Assembly: GCA_026984735.1 (NCBI GenBank) | Contig: JALSRN010000048.1 | Coordinates: 1 to 64,000, forward strand | Reading direction: 5' to 3' | Source of the DNA: Sedimenticola sp. | GTDB lineage: Bacteria > Pseudomonadota > Gammaproteobacteria > Chromatiales > Chromatiaceae | DNA: 64,000 bases | In this document: positions 12,454 through 22,235 of the stretch, in pieces | Layout: each line of letters opens with the position of its first letter | Numbering within the stretch: position 1 is the stretch's first letter | Made by a program: the position numbers and the translations under genes | The notes under the pieces: model-generated | What the model saw: the letters and a program-made list of their open reading frames with translations, nothing else | Database searches by the model: none | Told to the model about the DNA's origin: nothing

Positions 12454-12765
12454 TCAACCCGCGTTGATGCCGGTGATCTCGATCTCGGTGTACTGCTGGC
12501 GGTGACCGCGGCGCTTGAGATGATGCTTGCGCCGCTTGAACTTGATGATGTTCACCTTCCTGCCCTTGCCGTGGCGCTTGACGGTGGCCGCCACCGAGCC
12601 CTCCAGATAGGGCGCGCCCACCTTCACCTCGTCGCCATCCGCCACCAGGAGCACCTTGTCCAGCTCGATGGAAGCGCCCTCTTCGGCATCGATCTTCTCG
12701 ACTTTCAGGGTCATGCCCTCGCTCACGCGATACTGCTTGCCCCCGGTCTGTATAACGGCATACAT
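12454..12765 (-). CDS. rplU: 50S ribosomal protein L21
   Basis: [17 protein letters not shown]...[14 protein letters not shown]. Confidence 0.98.
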   Translation of the reverse strand: MYAVIQTGGKQYRVSEGMTLKVEKIDAEEGASIELDKVLLVADGDEVKVGAPYLEGSVAATVKRHGKGRKVNIIKFKRRKHHLKRRGHRQQYTEIEITGINAG

Positions 12766-12899
12766 CGTCTGCATGTCTCCGGAATGTTTCTGCCCATTCG
12801 CCAGGAGATCGACGCCCCTGGCGGAAAGAGGCGAGATTCTACTCGTTCGAAAAGAGCACGTCAAACCAGGAAGCCGGACGACCGCCTGAACAGGCCCCT

Positions 12900-13016
12900 C
12901 CCGGTTCGAGGGGCGGGAAAAGGGTGCGGGGCGTCCGAGGCAAGGATGCCGAGGCCGAGCCCACAAGGATGTGTTCACGGCATCCCCGACACCCTTTTCC
13001 CGCCCCTTGAACCGGG
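12900..13016. repeat. Nested palindromic element (27-bp terminal inverted repeats)
   Basis: 12900-12926 cccggttcgaggggcgggaaaagggtg vs reverse complement of 12990-13016, 1 mismatch; inner stem 12944-12951/12978-12985. Confidence 0.8.
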
Positions 13017-13165
13017 CGCCCCGGCGACTCAAGATCCGATTCATGCGATTGCCCCGAGCCAGAAAGCCCGGGACGGCCGAAGCGCGCGCACCTCTCTCCT
13101 TTTCCCGGGATCCCCGCTGCGGTACCCTAGTCGGCACCGAGCTGTACGAGAATCCCGCGACCTCA

Positions 13166-14134
13166 ATGGACCTCACCGCGATCCGGGCGCTCATCGCAGA
13201 CGACCTGCGCGCCACCGACCTGCTCATCCTCGACCGCCTCCAGTCGGACGTGGTGCTCATCAACCAGATCGGCCACTACATTGTCAACAGCGGCGGCAAA
13301 CGACTGCGTCCCATGATCGTGCTGCTGGCCGCCCGCGCCCTGGGCTACCAGGGGGAACGGCACATCGAGCTGGCCGCCATCATCGAGTTCATCCACACCG
13401 CCACCCTGCTGCACGACGACGTGGTGGACGGTTCCGAGATGCGGCGCAGCAACGAAACGGCCAACGCGCTCTGGGGCAACGCCGCCAGCGTGCTGGTGGG
13501 CGACTTTCTCTACTCCCGCTCTTTCGAGATGATGGTGGCGATCGACCGCATGCGGGTGATGGAGATCCTCTCCCACGCCACCAACCGCATCGCCGAGGGC
13601 GAGGTGCTGCAGCTGCTCAACTGCAACGATCCCGACACCGACGAGGCCGCCTACCGCGAAGTGATCCTGCGCAAGACCGCCACTCTCTTCGAGGCGGGCG
13701 CCCGTCTGGCGGCGGTGATCAACGAAGCCGCGGAGTGCGAGGAACAGGCGCTGGCCGACTACGGCCTGCACCTGGGTCTGGCCTTCCAGATGATCGACGA
13801 CGCTTTGGACTACGGCGCCTCGGACGCCGACATTGGCAAGAACCTGGGGGACGACCTGGCCGAAGGCAAACCGACGCTCCCCCTGATTCGCGCCATGCAG
13901 CAAGGCACGCCCCAGCAGCGCGCTCTGTTGCGCGAAGCCATCGAGAAAGGAGGGGCGGAGCGCATGGAAGAGGTGATGGAAGCCATTGAATCCACCGACG
14001 CAATCGCTTACACTGCCCGCCGCGCGCGGGAAGAGGCCGATCGGGCGATCGAAGCGCTGGAACCGCTTCCGCCTTCCGCCTTCAAGAACGCCTTGGAGGC
14101 GCTGGCCGATTTTGCCGTGGACCGCCCCATCTGA
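13166..14134 (+). CDS. ispB: Octaprenyl diphosphate synthase
   Basis: [32 protein letters not shown] polyprenyl synthase motifs. Confidence 0.96.
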   Translation: MDLTAIRALIADDLRATDLLILDRLQSDVVLINQIGHYIVNSGGKRLRPMIVLLAARALGYQGERHIELAAIIEFIHTATLLHDDVVDGSEMRRSNETANALWGNAASVLVGDFLYSRSFEMMVAIDRMRVMEILSHATNRIAEGEVLQLLNCNDPDTDEAAYREVILRKTATLFEAGARLAAVINEAAECEEQALADYGLHLGLAFQMIDDALDYGASDADIGKNLGDDLAEGKPTLPLIRAMQQGTPQQRALLREAIEKGGAERMEEVMEAIESTDAIAYTARRAREEADRAIEALEPLPPSAFKNALEALADFAVDRPI

Positions 14135-14226
14135 CCGGCGATCCCGGCGCCTCGAAAGCCGGACCCCACCGCCGCTCGGATCTCTTCGAGCGAAGGTCCG
14201 GCCATTCGCGCTCTTCCCGACGAATT

Positions 14227-14303
14227 CGGAGTGTAGCTCAGCCTGGTAGAGCACCGCCTTCGGGAGGCGGGGGCCGGAGGTTCGAATCCTCTCACTCCGA
14301 CCA
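14227..14303 (+). tRNA. tRNA-Pro (anticodon CGG)
   Basis: 77-nt cloverleaf: cggagtg...cactccg acceptor, anticodon loop ttCGGga, ggttcgaatcc T-loop, encoded CCA. Confidence 0.95.
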
Positions 14304-14491
14304 TTTCAACGTTACGGAGACAAGGCCGGAAAAAAGGCTCTTTCGCCGTTTTTTCGCACGATAGGTCGTGCCACGACGGAAATCCCGCCACCCTTGCCAC
14401 GCAGACCGACCACGCCAGCGAACGTGAACAGAACGGATAAAATCTTCATCTTCCAGCCCTCGACAAAGGAGCGGGCGGTCGCTCTTTCGCC

Positions 14492-14863
14492 ATGAGTCTT
14501 CCCGCCTTTCTGCTCATCCTCGCCGGCGTACTGCTCAACGCCATCGCCCAGCTGGCGCTCAAGGCGAGCGTCAACGGCATGGGCGAGCTGAGCCTGACGC
14601 TGGACACCGCCATCCCGCTCTTCACCCGCCTGGCGGCGGAGCCCTGGCTGTGGGTGGGGCTCTTCTGCTACGGCATCAGCGTGGTGGTCTGGATCCTGGC
14701 GCTCTCCCGAGTGGACGTCACCATCGCCTACCCCATGCTTTCCATCGGCTACATCGTCAACGCCCTGGCGGCCGGCCCGCTCCTGGGCGAGGCGCTGACC
14801 GCCCAGCGGATGCTGGGCATCGGCATCATCGTGGCCGGCGTCTTCATCCTCTCCAGGTCCTGA
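14492..14863 (+). CDS. SMR/EamA-type small transporter (ArnE/ArnF-like)
   Basis: 123 aa, four TM; AYPMLSIGYIVNALAA; immediately upstream of arnB-like gene. Confidence 0.8.
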   Translation: MSLPAFLLILAGVLLNAIAQLALKASVNGMGELSLTLDTAIPLFTRLAAEPWLWVGLFCYGISVVVWILALSRVDVTIAYPMLSIGYIVNALAAGPLLGEALTAQRMLGIGIIVAGVFILSRS

Positions 14864-14866
14864 GGC

Positions 14867-15982
14867 ATGATCCCCTTCACCCGGCCATCCATCGGCGAGG
14901 CGGAGATCGAGGCGGTCACCGAGGTGCTGCGTTCGGGCTGGATCACCACCGGCCCACGCGTGCAGGAGCTGGAGGCAACCCTGGCCGACCATCTCGGCGG
15001 CGGCGTCCAGGTGCGGCTGTTCAACTCCGGCACCAGCGCCCTGGAAGCGGCGCTGCTGGCCCACGAGGTGGGCCCCGGCGACGAGGTGATCGTGCCCGCC
15101 ATGAGCTTCGTGGCCACCGCCAACGTGGTGCTGCGGGTGGGCGCCAGGCCGGTCTTCGTGGATGTGGACCTGGTGAGCCGCAACCTGGACGCGGAACGGG
15201 TGGCCGCGGCTCTCACGCCGCGAACCCGCGCCGTCATTCCGGTCCATTTCGCCGGCCGGCCGGTGGAGATGGATCCGATCTATCGGCTGGGAAGGGAACG
15301 AAACCTGCTCATTCTGGAAGACGCCGCCCAGGCCATCGGCAGCCGCCAGGGAGGACGCCCTGTGGGCGCCAGCGGCAACCCCGTCTGTTTCAGCTTCCAT
15401 CCCAACAAGAACATCACCACCGTGGAAGGGGGCGCCCTGGCCTGCGCCGATCCCCATGTGGTGAAGCGGGTGGAACGCATCCGCTTCCACGGCATCGAGC
15501 GCGACGCCGAAGGGCTGATCACGGTGCCCGAGTGGGGCGGCAAGATGAACCTTCCCGACGTGGGCGCCGCCCTGGGGCTGGTCCAGCTTACGCGGCTGGA
15601 AGACTTCAACGAGCGGCGGCGCGAGCTGGCGCAGCGCTATCTGCAACGGCTGCCCGACCATCCGGCCCTGCTGCTTCCGGAAGAGGCGGAGGGCCACAGC
15701 TGGCACATGTTCTGCGTCTGCCTGGACGCCGGGGCGCTGGGCATGGAGCGCCCACAGGTGATCGACTGGTTCCGCCGGCGGGAGATCGGCCTGGGCGTCC
15801 ACTATCCGGCCATGCACCTCTTTCCGCTCTACCGCCGCTTCGGCTACGGCGAAGGCGACTTCCCCAACGCCGAGCGCATCGGCCGCCAGACCCTCACCCT
15901 GCCCCTCTTTCCGGCGCTCACCGACGCCGAGCACCAACAGGTGTGCGACGCTTTCCACGAACTGCTGGAGAACGGCGCATGA
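14867..15982 (+). CDS. arnB: DegT/DnrJ/EryC1/StrS aminotransferase (ArnB-like)
   Basis: MIPFTRPSIGEAEIEAVTEVLRSGWITTGP; FHPNKNITTVEGGAL PLP-Lys motif. Confidence 0.88.
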   Translation: MIPFTRPSIGEAEIEAVTEVLRSGWITTGPRVQELEATLADHLGGGVQVRLFNSGTSALEAALLAHEVGPGDEVIVPAMSFVATANVVLRVGARPVFVDVDLVSRNLDAERVAAALTPRTRAVIPVHFAGRPVEMDPIYRLGRERNLLILEDAAQAIGSRQGGRPVGASGNPVCFSFHPNKNITTVEGGALACADPHVVKRVERIRFHGIERDAEGLITVPEWGGKMNLPDVGAALGLVQLTRLEDFNERRRELAQRYLQRLPDHPALLLPEEAEGHSWHMFCVCLDAGALGMERPQVIDWFRRREIGLGVHYPAMHLFPLYRRFGYGEGDFPNAERIGRQTLTLPLFPALTDAEHQQVCDAFHELLENGA

Positions 15983-16959
15983 CCACGGCGAACGACCAGC
16001 CGGCGACCGCCCCCGAGATCTCCATCGTCATTCCCGTCTACAACGAGGAGGCGGTGCTCCAGAAGCTGTTCGAGCGCCTCTACCCGGTGATGGACGGCCT
16101 GGACCGGAGCTACGAAGTGATCTTCGTGGACGACGGCAGCCGCGACCGTTCGCCCGCCCTGCTGCGGCAGATGTACCAGCAGCGCCCCGATGTGACCCGG
16201 GTGGTGCTGCTGCGCGCCAACGCCGGCCAGCACGCCGCCATCCTCGCCGGTTTCGAGTACGCCCGCGGCACCTATGTGATCACTCTCGACGCCGACCTGC
16301 AGAATCCGCCGGAAGAGATTCCCAAGCTGATCGCGCAGATGGACGCCGGCCACGACTACGTGGGCAGCATCCGCCGCAAGCGCCACGACCAGAAGTGGCG
16401 CCACTACGCCTCGCGCGCCATGAACCGCCTGCGCCGCCGCATCACCAACATCGTCATGACCGACCAGGGCTGCATGCTGCGCGGCTACCACCGCGACATC
16501 GTTCGGGCCATCCTCGACTCCCAGGAGAACCACACCTTTCTGCCGGCTCTCGGCTACCTTTACGCCGGCAACCCCACCGAGGTGGTGGTGGAACACGAGA
16601 AGCGGGCGGCGGGGGAGTCCAAATACTCTCTCTTCAAGCTCATTCATCTCAATTTCGACCTGATGACCAGCTTCTCCATCGTGCCCCTGCAGCTCTTCTC
16701 CCTGGTGGGCATCGGGGTGTCGCTGGTCTCCCTCGCCTTCGTGGTCTTCCTGGTGGTCCGGCGGCTGATCGTCGGTCCAGAAGCGGAAGGGGTGTTCACC
16801 CTCTTCGCCATCAGCTTCTTCGTCATGGGGATCCTGCTCCTCGCCGTGGGCATCCTCGGCGAATACGTCGGCCGCATCTACGTGCAGGTGCGCCACCGCC
16901 CCCGTTTCCTGGTGGCCACGGTGCTGGAACAACGGCCCGAGGAGCGGAAGGAGCCGTGA
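15979..16959 (+). CDS. arnC: Undecaprenyl-phosphate glycosyltransferase (ArnC-like, GT2)
   Basis: ISIVIPVYNEEAVLQKLF...VDDGSRD...TLDADLQNPPEEIP, two C-terminal TM; ATGA overlap with arnB. Confidence 0.9.
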   Translation: MTTANDQPATAPEISIVIPVYNEEAVLQKLFERLYPVMDGLDRSYEVIFVDDGSRDRSPALLRQMYQQRPDVTRVVLLRANAGQHAAILAGFEYARGTYVITLDADLQNPPEEIPKLIAQMDAGHDYVGSIRRKRHDQKWRHYASRAMNRLRRRITNIVMTDQGCMLRGYHRDIVRAILDSQENHTFLPALGYLYAGNPTEVVVEHEKRAAGESKYSLFKLIHLNFDLMTSFSIVPLQLFSLVGIGVSLVSLAFVVFLVVRRLIVGPEAEGVFTLFAISFFVMGILLLAVGILGEYVGRIYVQVRHRPRFLVATVLEQRPEERKEP

Positions 16960-17879
16960 ACGACCGCGCGGTGCTCTTCGCCTACAACGAAATGGGGGTG
17001 CGGGGCCTCGAAGCCCTGCTGGCGGGCGGCATGGAGGTGGCCCTGGTGGTTACCCACGAGGACGACCCCTCGGAAAACGTCTGGTTCGGCAGCGTCGCCG
17101 AGCTCGCCCGGCGCAACCGCATTCCGGTGATCACGCCGGCGAACCCCAACGAGGCGGAGACGCTGGAGCGGATTCGCCGCCTCCGTCCCCACTGGCTCTT
17201 CTCCTTCTACTACCGCAACCTACTCGGCCGGGAACTCCTGGAGCTTCCGGAGAAGGCGGCTCTCAACCTGCACGGCTCTTTGCTGCCCCACTATCGCGGC
17301 CGGGTGCCGGTGAACTGGGCCGTGCTGCACGGCGAGCGGCGCACCGGCGCCACTCTGCACCGCATGGTGGAAAAGCCGGACGCCGGCGCCATCGTCGATC
17401 AGCAGGCGGTTCCCATCCTTCCCAACGACACCGCCATCGAGGTGTTCCACAAGGTGGTCTGCGCCGCCGAGATGGTGCTGGAGCGGACCCTGCCCCGTCT
17501 CCTGGCGGGCGACTGGAAGGAGACGCCGCAGGAGCTGGAGAAAGGGAGCTATTTCGGCGGCCGCAGGCCCGAGGACAGCCGCATCGACTGGTCGGCCGGC
17601 GCCTGGTCCATCCACAACTTGGTGCGGGCGGTGGCCCCGCCCTATCCCGCCGCCTTCTTCGATCTCGACGGTCGCCGGATCCATCTCACCGGCAGCTACT
17701 ACCGGGGGGAGGCCGCCGCCGGCCCGGCGCCGCGCCTCTACTGGGAAGAGGGCGCCTGCTTCGCCGACTGCATCGACGGCGAGCGCTTCGAGGTCACCGG
17801 CCTGCTCCTGGACGGTACCCCTCTGGACCAGACCGCTTTCCAGGAGCGCTTCGGCGAATCACTGACCATTTCCATTTGA
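16956..17879 (+). CDS. Formyltransferase (ArnA N-terminal-domain homologue, stand-alone)
   Basis: LNLHGSLLPHYRGRVPVNWAVLHGERRTGATLHRM; GTG start in GTGA overlap. Confidence 0.9.
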   Translation: MNDRAVLFAYNEMGVRGLEALLAGGMEVALVVTHEDDPSENVWFGSVAELARRNRIPVITPANPNEAETLERIRRLRPHWLFSFYYRNLLGRELLELPEKAALNLHGSLLPHYRGRVPVNWAVLHGERRTGATLHRMVEKPDAGAIVDQQAVPILPNDTAIEVFHKVVCAAEMVLERTLPRLLAGDWKETPQELEKGSYFGGRRPEDSRIDWSAGAWSIHNLVRAVAPPYPAAFFDLDGRRIHLTGSYYRGEAAAGPAPRLYWEEGACFADCIDGERFEVTGLLLDGTPLDQTAFQERFGESLTISI

Positions 17880-18943
17880 ACCAAGCTACAGGAACCGAAA
17901 AAGTGAACGTATTGATTCTGGGCGTGAACGGCTTCATCGGCCACCATCTCTCCCGTCGCATTCTCGACACCACCGACTGGAACGTCTATGGCATGGACAT
18001 GCAGTCCAACCGGCTGGAGGGCATCCTCGACCACGAGCGGTTCCACTTCTTCGAAGGCGACATCACCATCAACCACGAATGGATCGAGTACCACGTGAAG
18101 AAGTGCGACGTGGTGCTGCCGCTGGTGGCCATCGCCACCCCGGCCACCTATGTCACCCATCCGCTGGCGGTCTTCGAACTGGACTTCGAGGCCAACCTGC
18201 CCATCATCCGCGCCTGCGTGAAGTACGGCAAGCGGGTGCTCTTCCCCTCCACCTCGGAGGTGTACGGCATGAGCCCCGACAAGGAGTTCCACCCCTACGA
18301 GTCCAACCTGGTGCTGGGTCCCATCAGCAAGCCCCGCTGGATCTACTCCTGCTCCAAGCAGCTCATGGACCGGGTGATCGCCGCCTACGGCCAGCAACAC
18401 GGCTTCGACTACACCCTGTTCCGCCCGTTCAACTGGATCGGCGCCGGCCTCGACAGCATCCACACGCCCAAGGAGGGCAGCTCGCGGGTGGTCACCCAGT
18501 TTCTCGGCCACATCGCCCGCGGCGAAAAGATCAAGCTGGTGGACGGCGGCCGGCAGCGGCGCAGCTTCACCGACGTGAGCGACGGCATCTCCGCGCTGAT
18601 GAAGATCATCGAGAACCGCGACGGCATCGCCACCGGCAAGATCTACAACATCGGCAATCCGGGCAACGACCTCTCCATCCGCGAACTGGCGGAGCTGATG
18701 CTGGAGATCGCCCGCGAGTTCCCCGAGTACCAAGCGGGCTTGGAAAAGGTAGAGCTGGTGGAAGTGAGCGCCGAGGAGTACTACGGCAAGGGGTATCAGG
18801 ACGTGCAGAACCGCGTCCCCTACATCGGCAACACCATGGAAGAGCTGGAGTGGAAGCCCGAGGTGGACATCCGCGAGATCCTGCGCAAGATCTTCGACGC
18901 CTACCGCACCGAGATCGCCGACGCCGGCGCCCTGCTCGACTGA
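17876..18943 (+). CDS. NAD-dependent epimerase/UDP-GlcA decarboxylase (ArnA C-terminal-domain homologue)
   Basis: NVLILGVNGFIGHHLSRRIL...ATPATYVTHPL...FPSTSEVYGM; ATGA overlap. Confidence 0.92.
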   Translation: MNQATGTEKVNVLILGVNGFIGHHLSRRILDTTDWNVYGMDMQSNRLEGILDHERFHFFEGDITINHEWIEYHVKKCDVVLPLVAIATPATYVTHPLAVFELDFEANLPIIRACVKYGKRVLFPSTSEVYGMSPDKEFHPYESNLVLGPISKPRWIYSCSKQLMDRVIAAYGQQHGFDYTLFRPFNWIGAGLDSIHTPKEGSSRVVTQFLGHIARGEKIKLVDGGRQRRSFTDVSDGISALMKIIENRDGIATGKIYNIGNPGNDLSIRELAELMLEIAREFPEYQAGLEKVELVEVSAEEYYGKGYQDVQNRVPYIGNTMEELEWKPEVDIREILRKIFDAYRTEIADAGALLD

Positions 18944-18956
18944 CGGCCGGCCCGCC

Positions 18957-19850
18957 GTGCGCGTCACTCTTAAGGTGGACGTGGACACCTACCGGGGCAC
19001 CCTGGAGGGGGTGCCCGCTCTGCTCGATCTGTTCGAGCGCTGGGACGTCCGCGCCACCTTCCTCTTCAGTCTCGGCCCCGACCACACCGGCAGGGCCATC
19101 CGCCGTATCTTCCGCCCCGGCTTTCTGAGCAAGGTGCAGCGCACCTCGGTCACCGAGCACTACGGCTACAAGACGCTGCTCTACGGAGTGCTGCTACCGG
19201 GGCCCCACATCGGCCGCAAGGCCGGCCGCATTCTGCGGGAGGCCCGCGAACGGGGCCACGAAGTGGGCGTGCACTGCTACGACCACGTCCGCTGGCAGGA
19301 CTTCGTGGCGCGCCGCGACCACGACTGGACCCGGCGGGAGCTGGAGCGCGCCATCGACGCCTTCCGCGAAGCGTTCGGCGAGGACCCCCGGGTGCACGGC
19401 GCCGCCGGCTGGCAGCTCAACGACCAGGTGCCCCTGCTGGAGGCCGAGCTCGGCTTCCGGTACGCCAGCGACACCCGCGGCTCCCACCCTTTCCTGCCGA
19501 AGTCGGACGGAGAGCGCCCCGTCTGTCCCCAGCTTCCCACCACCCTGCCCACGCTGGACGAACTGCTCGGCCGCGAAGGGCGCACCCCCGACAATCTGCA
19601 CCAGGCGGTGCTGGCCGAGTGCCGGCGGCCACTGCCCCACGGCCATCTCTACACGCTCCACGCCGAGCTGGAAGGAATGAAGCTGCTGCCCGTGATGGAG
19701 CGGCTGCTGGAGGCCTGGAAGGCCGAAGGGGCGACGCTGGGCACCCTCGAAGCGCTCTGGGAGACGCTGGAACCGGACTCCCTGCCGGTTCACCCCATCG
19801 TCATGGGCCCCCTCCCAGGCCGCGCGGGTCTCCTCGCCCTGCAGGGGTGA
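18957..19850 (+). CDS. arnD: Polysaccharide deacetylase, ArnD-like
   Basis: KVDVDTYRGTLEGVPALLDLFERWDVRATFLFSLGPDHTGRA...EVGVHCYDHVRWQD. Confidence 0.88.
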   Translation: MRVTLKVDVDTYRGTLEGVPALLDLFERWDVRATFLFSLGPDHTGRAIRRIFRPGFLSKVQRTSVTEHYGYKTLLYGVLLPGPHIGRKAGRILREARERGHEVGVHCYDHVRWQDFVARRDHDWTRRELERAIDAFREAFGEDPRVHGAAGWQLNDQVPLLEAELGFRYASDTRGSHPFLPKSDGERPVCPQLPTTLPTLDELLGREGRTPDNLHQAVLAECRRPLPHGHLYTLHAELEGMKLLPVMERLLEAWKAEGATLGTLEALWETLEPDSLPVHPIVMGPLPGRAGLLALQG

Positions 19851-19860
19851 GGGGTGCCGC

Positions 19861-21081
19861 TCAATTCAAGAAATGGCGCCACTGCTCCTTGTAGAGCGCC
19901 GTCTCCTCCAGCGCCGGCGGCAGCATGAGCCGCACCCCTGAAAAGAGATGGCCCGCCCCGGGGGCTCCCCAGTGGCGCAGGCTGGGGCGGCGCAGCCTCG
20001 GCTGGGTGTGCAGACAGCCGCCGCGCAGCGCCCGGCTCTCCGCGTCGAACGGGCTGGCCATCTCCCCGTTCACCGGCCTTTCGTAGTCGGCGTAGGGCTC
20101 GGGAGCGTTGGCGCACCACTCCCACACCCGCCCCACCTCCTCCAGGCCGCCGAGGCGGGCGGCCGCCTCCCAGTGGTACTCGTGCGGCAGCACGGCGCCG
20201 CGGAAGGCCGGGTCGGCGCTTCCCAGCCAGTGGGCGAAGGCTTCCGCTTCATACCAGGAGACGCCGCTCACCGGCTGGTCGCCGAACAGCGGCATGGGTC
20301 CGTTGAGGCCGATGGCGTACCAGCGACCCTGATCGTCGCGGCGCCAGTGCCAGGGGTGGAGGCGTTCGCCCTTCCAGCGCCAACCCGCCTCGCTCCAGTG
20401 GCGCTTCTCCCGGTAGCCGCCCGCCTCGATGAAGGCGAGCCAGGCGGCGTTGTCCACCGGACGGCGCTGGATGCGGAAATTGCGCAGCTCCACCAACTGC
20501 ATGGGCTGTTCGTTGTCGAACACCACGCCGTCACGAGCGCCGATGCGGTAGTGGCCCTGGGGAATCTCAAGCGCGTCGGCGGCGGGCAGCGCGGCCCGCA
20601 GAGGCTGCTCCGCCCGATACTCGCCGCCCCGCGCCACGGCGCGGGCGTGGCGCACCGAGAGCATCCGCTCGTAGAGGCGTCCGTGAACCTGCACCAGGTA
20701 GTCCACGATCCAGCCGTCGCGCAGCCAGGGATGCTCCGGCAGGCGGCCGGGATTGGCCAGCAGGCTGAGGTGGGCGTCCTGCACCTCCATCGCCCAGTTG
20801 AGCAGATGGTCGCGGGGCGGTAGCAGCGCTTCCTGCTGCGGCGAGGGCAGCTCGGTCTCCGCGAAGATGTGGCGCACCCGCCGCGCCAGATCGTCGTCGC
20901 CGGCGATCTTCTCGCGCAGCCAGTGGAGTTCGAGATAGACGCCGCGCCCCAACAGCCAGCCCATGGAAGGAAGATCGGAACGGTAGCGCCGGTTGACCTC
21001 GGCGGCGGGGAGATCCTGAACCAGCTGGTCGAGAAGCTCGTGCAGCCCGGCGAGAGCGCCGAGGCTCTGGGGGTCGATCAT
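19861..21081 (-). CDS. SUMF1/EgtB/PvdO-type protein with DinB-like N-terminus
   Basis: C-terminal GVSWYEAEAFAHWLG...EYHWEAAAR...VWEWCAN...RALRGGCLHT. Confidence 0.85.
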   Translation of the reverse strand: MIDPQSLGALAGLHELLDQLVQDLPAAEVNRRYRSDLPSMGWLLGRGVYLELHWLREKIAGDDDLARRVRHIFAETELPSPQQEALLPPRDHLLNWAMEVQDAHLSLLANPGRLPEHPWLRDGWIVDYLVQVHGRLYERMLSVRHARAVARGGEYRAEQPLRAALPAADALEIPQGHYRIGARDGVVFDNEQPMQLVELRNFRIQRRPVDNAAWLAFIEAGGYREKRHWSEAGWRWKGERLHPWHWRRDDQGRWYAIGLNGPMPLFGDQPVSGVSWYEAEAFAHWLGSADPAFRGAVLPHEYHWEAAARLGGLEEVGRVWEWCANAPEPYADYERPVNGEMASPFDAESRALRGGCLHTQPRLRRPSLRHWGAPGAGHLFSGVRLMLPPALEETALYKEQWRHFLN

Positions 21082-21740
21082 GCGCCGAGCTCGGGCGTCT
21101 CCGCCGTGACCATGAAGACCACCCGCTCGGCGATGTTGGTGATGCGGTCACCCACGCGCTCGAGGTGGTGGGCGATCCAGAGCAGGTGGGTGGCGTGCAT
21201 GTGGACGTCGGCAGCGGTCATCAGGGTCATCATGAGGCTGGAGCAGGCGGCTTCGTCCAGCTCGTCCACCTCGCAGTCGTGCTCGGCCACGTTGCGCGCC
21301 AGCTCGGCGTCCAGATTCTCGTAGGCCTCCATCACCTGGGTGAGCATGGTCTGGCAGAGATCTCCCATGGCGGCGATGCGGTCCATGGGGCCGGAGAAGT
21401 CGGTGGCGTCCATCGCCAGCACGATCTTGGCGATGTCCTTGGCGTGGTCGGCGATGCGCTCGAGCTCGCTGGCGATCTGCAGGCTGGCCACCACTTCCCG
21501 CAGGTCGCCCGCCTTGGGCTCCAGGGTGGCCAGGATCTCCAGGCACTCCTGCTCGATGATGCGCAACAGGTGGTTCTGCTGCAGGTCGGACTCCACCACC
21601 CGCTGGGCCAACACCGCATCCTGGGTCTTGAGCGCGTCCATGGCCTGCTCCAACGCCTTGCGCGCCCGATCGGCCATGGTGAAGAGGTTCTGGTGCACCT
21701 GGCCTTCCGCGCGGGCCAGCAGTCGATGGGGTGTGGTCAT
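21078..21740 (-). CDS. phoU: Phosphate transport system regulator PhoU
   Basis: Two three-helix repeats with ASELERIADHAKDIA and AHHLERVGDRITNIAE motifs. Confidence 0.95.
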   Translation of the reverse strand: MTTPHRLLARAEGQVHQNLFTMADRARKALEQAMDALKTQDAVLAQRVVESDLQQNHLLRIIEQECLEILATLEPKAGDLREVVASLQIASELERIADHAKDIAKIVLAMDATDFSGPMDRIAAMGDLCQTMLTQVMEAYENLDAELARNVAEHDCEVDELDEAACSSLMMTLMTAADVHMHATHLLWIAHHLERVGDRITNIAERVVFMVTAETPELGA

Positions 21741-21855
21741 GGAGTGGATCGCCCAAATCTGACAACGGCGATGGATTCTAACATGGAGGACGCGGAGTGC
21801 CCACGAGGCCCTCGCCTCTTTCAGGAAGCGCGTGGACTCCCGGCGTCCGCCTCCC

Positions 21856-22173
21856 TCACGCCTGCTTGCCGCCCCCCAAGCACGGCGGAGAATCGGGCGC
21901 CTTGCCGCCCTTGGCGAACCACTCCTGCGGCGTCAGGGTATGGAGCGCCAGGGCGTGGATGCCGCCGGCCAGCTCTTCCGCCAGCACTTCGTTCACCTGG
22001 CGGTGGCGGCGGACCAGGGGCACGCCCGCGAACCCTTCGCTCACCAGGGTCACCTTGAAATGGGACTGGGCACCCTCGGGGACGCGGTGCATGTGGCTCT
22101 CGTCCACCACCTCCAGATGGCTCGGGGCGAAAGCGGCGCTCAGCTTCTGTTCGATGATCGCTTTTCGGTCCAT
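21856..22173 (-). CDS. bolA: BolA family protein
   Basis: MDRKAIIEQKLSAAFAPSHLEVVDESHMHRVPEGAQSHFKVTLVSEGF...RHRQVNEVLAEEL...HALALHTLTPQEW. Confidence 0.93.
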   Translation of the reverse strand: MDRKAIIEQKLSAAFAPSHLEVVDESHMHRVPEGAQSHFKVTLVSEGFAGVPLVRRHRQVNEVLAEELAGGIHALALHTLTPQEWFAKGGKAPDSPPCLGGGKQA

Positions 22174-22235
22174 GACAAGACTATGGAGCAGCCGCGGCGG
22201 GGAATCAACGGACAGATCGTCGGGTTTGAAAAGCT

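Noticed and set aside
14312-15958. 548-aa minus-strand ORF
   Set aside because: Antisense to the SMR gene and arnB; no recognisable domain.
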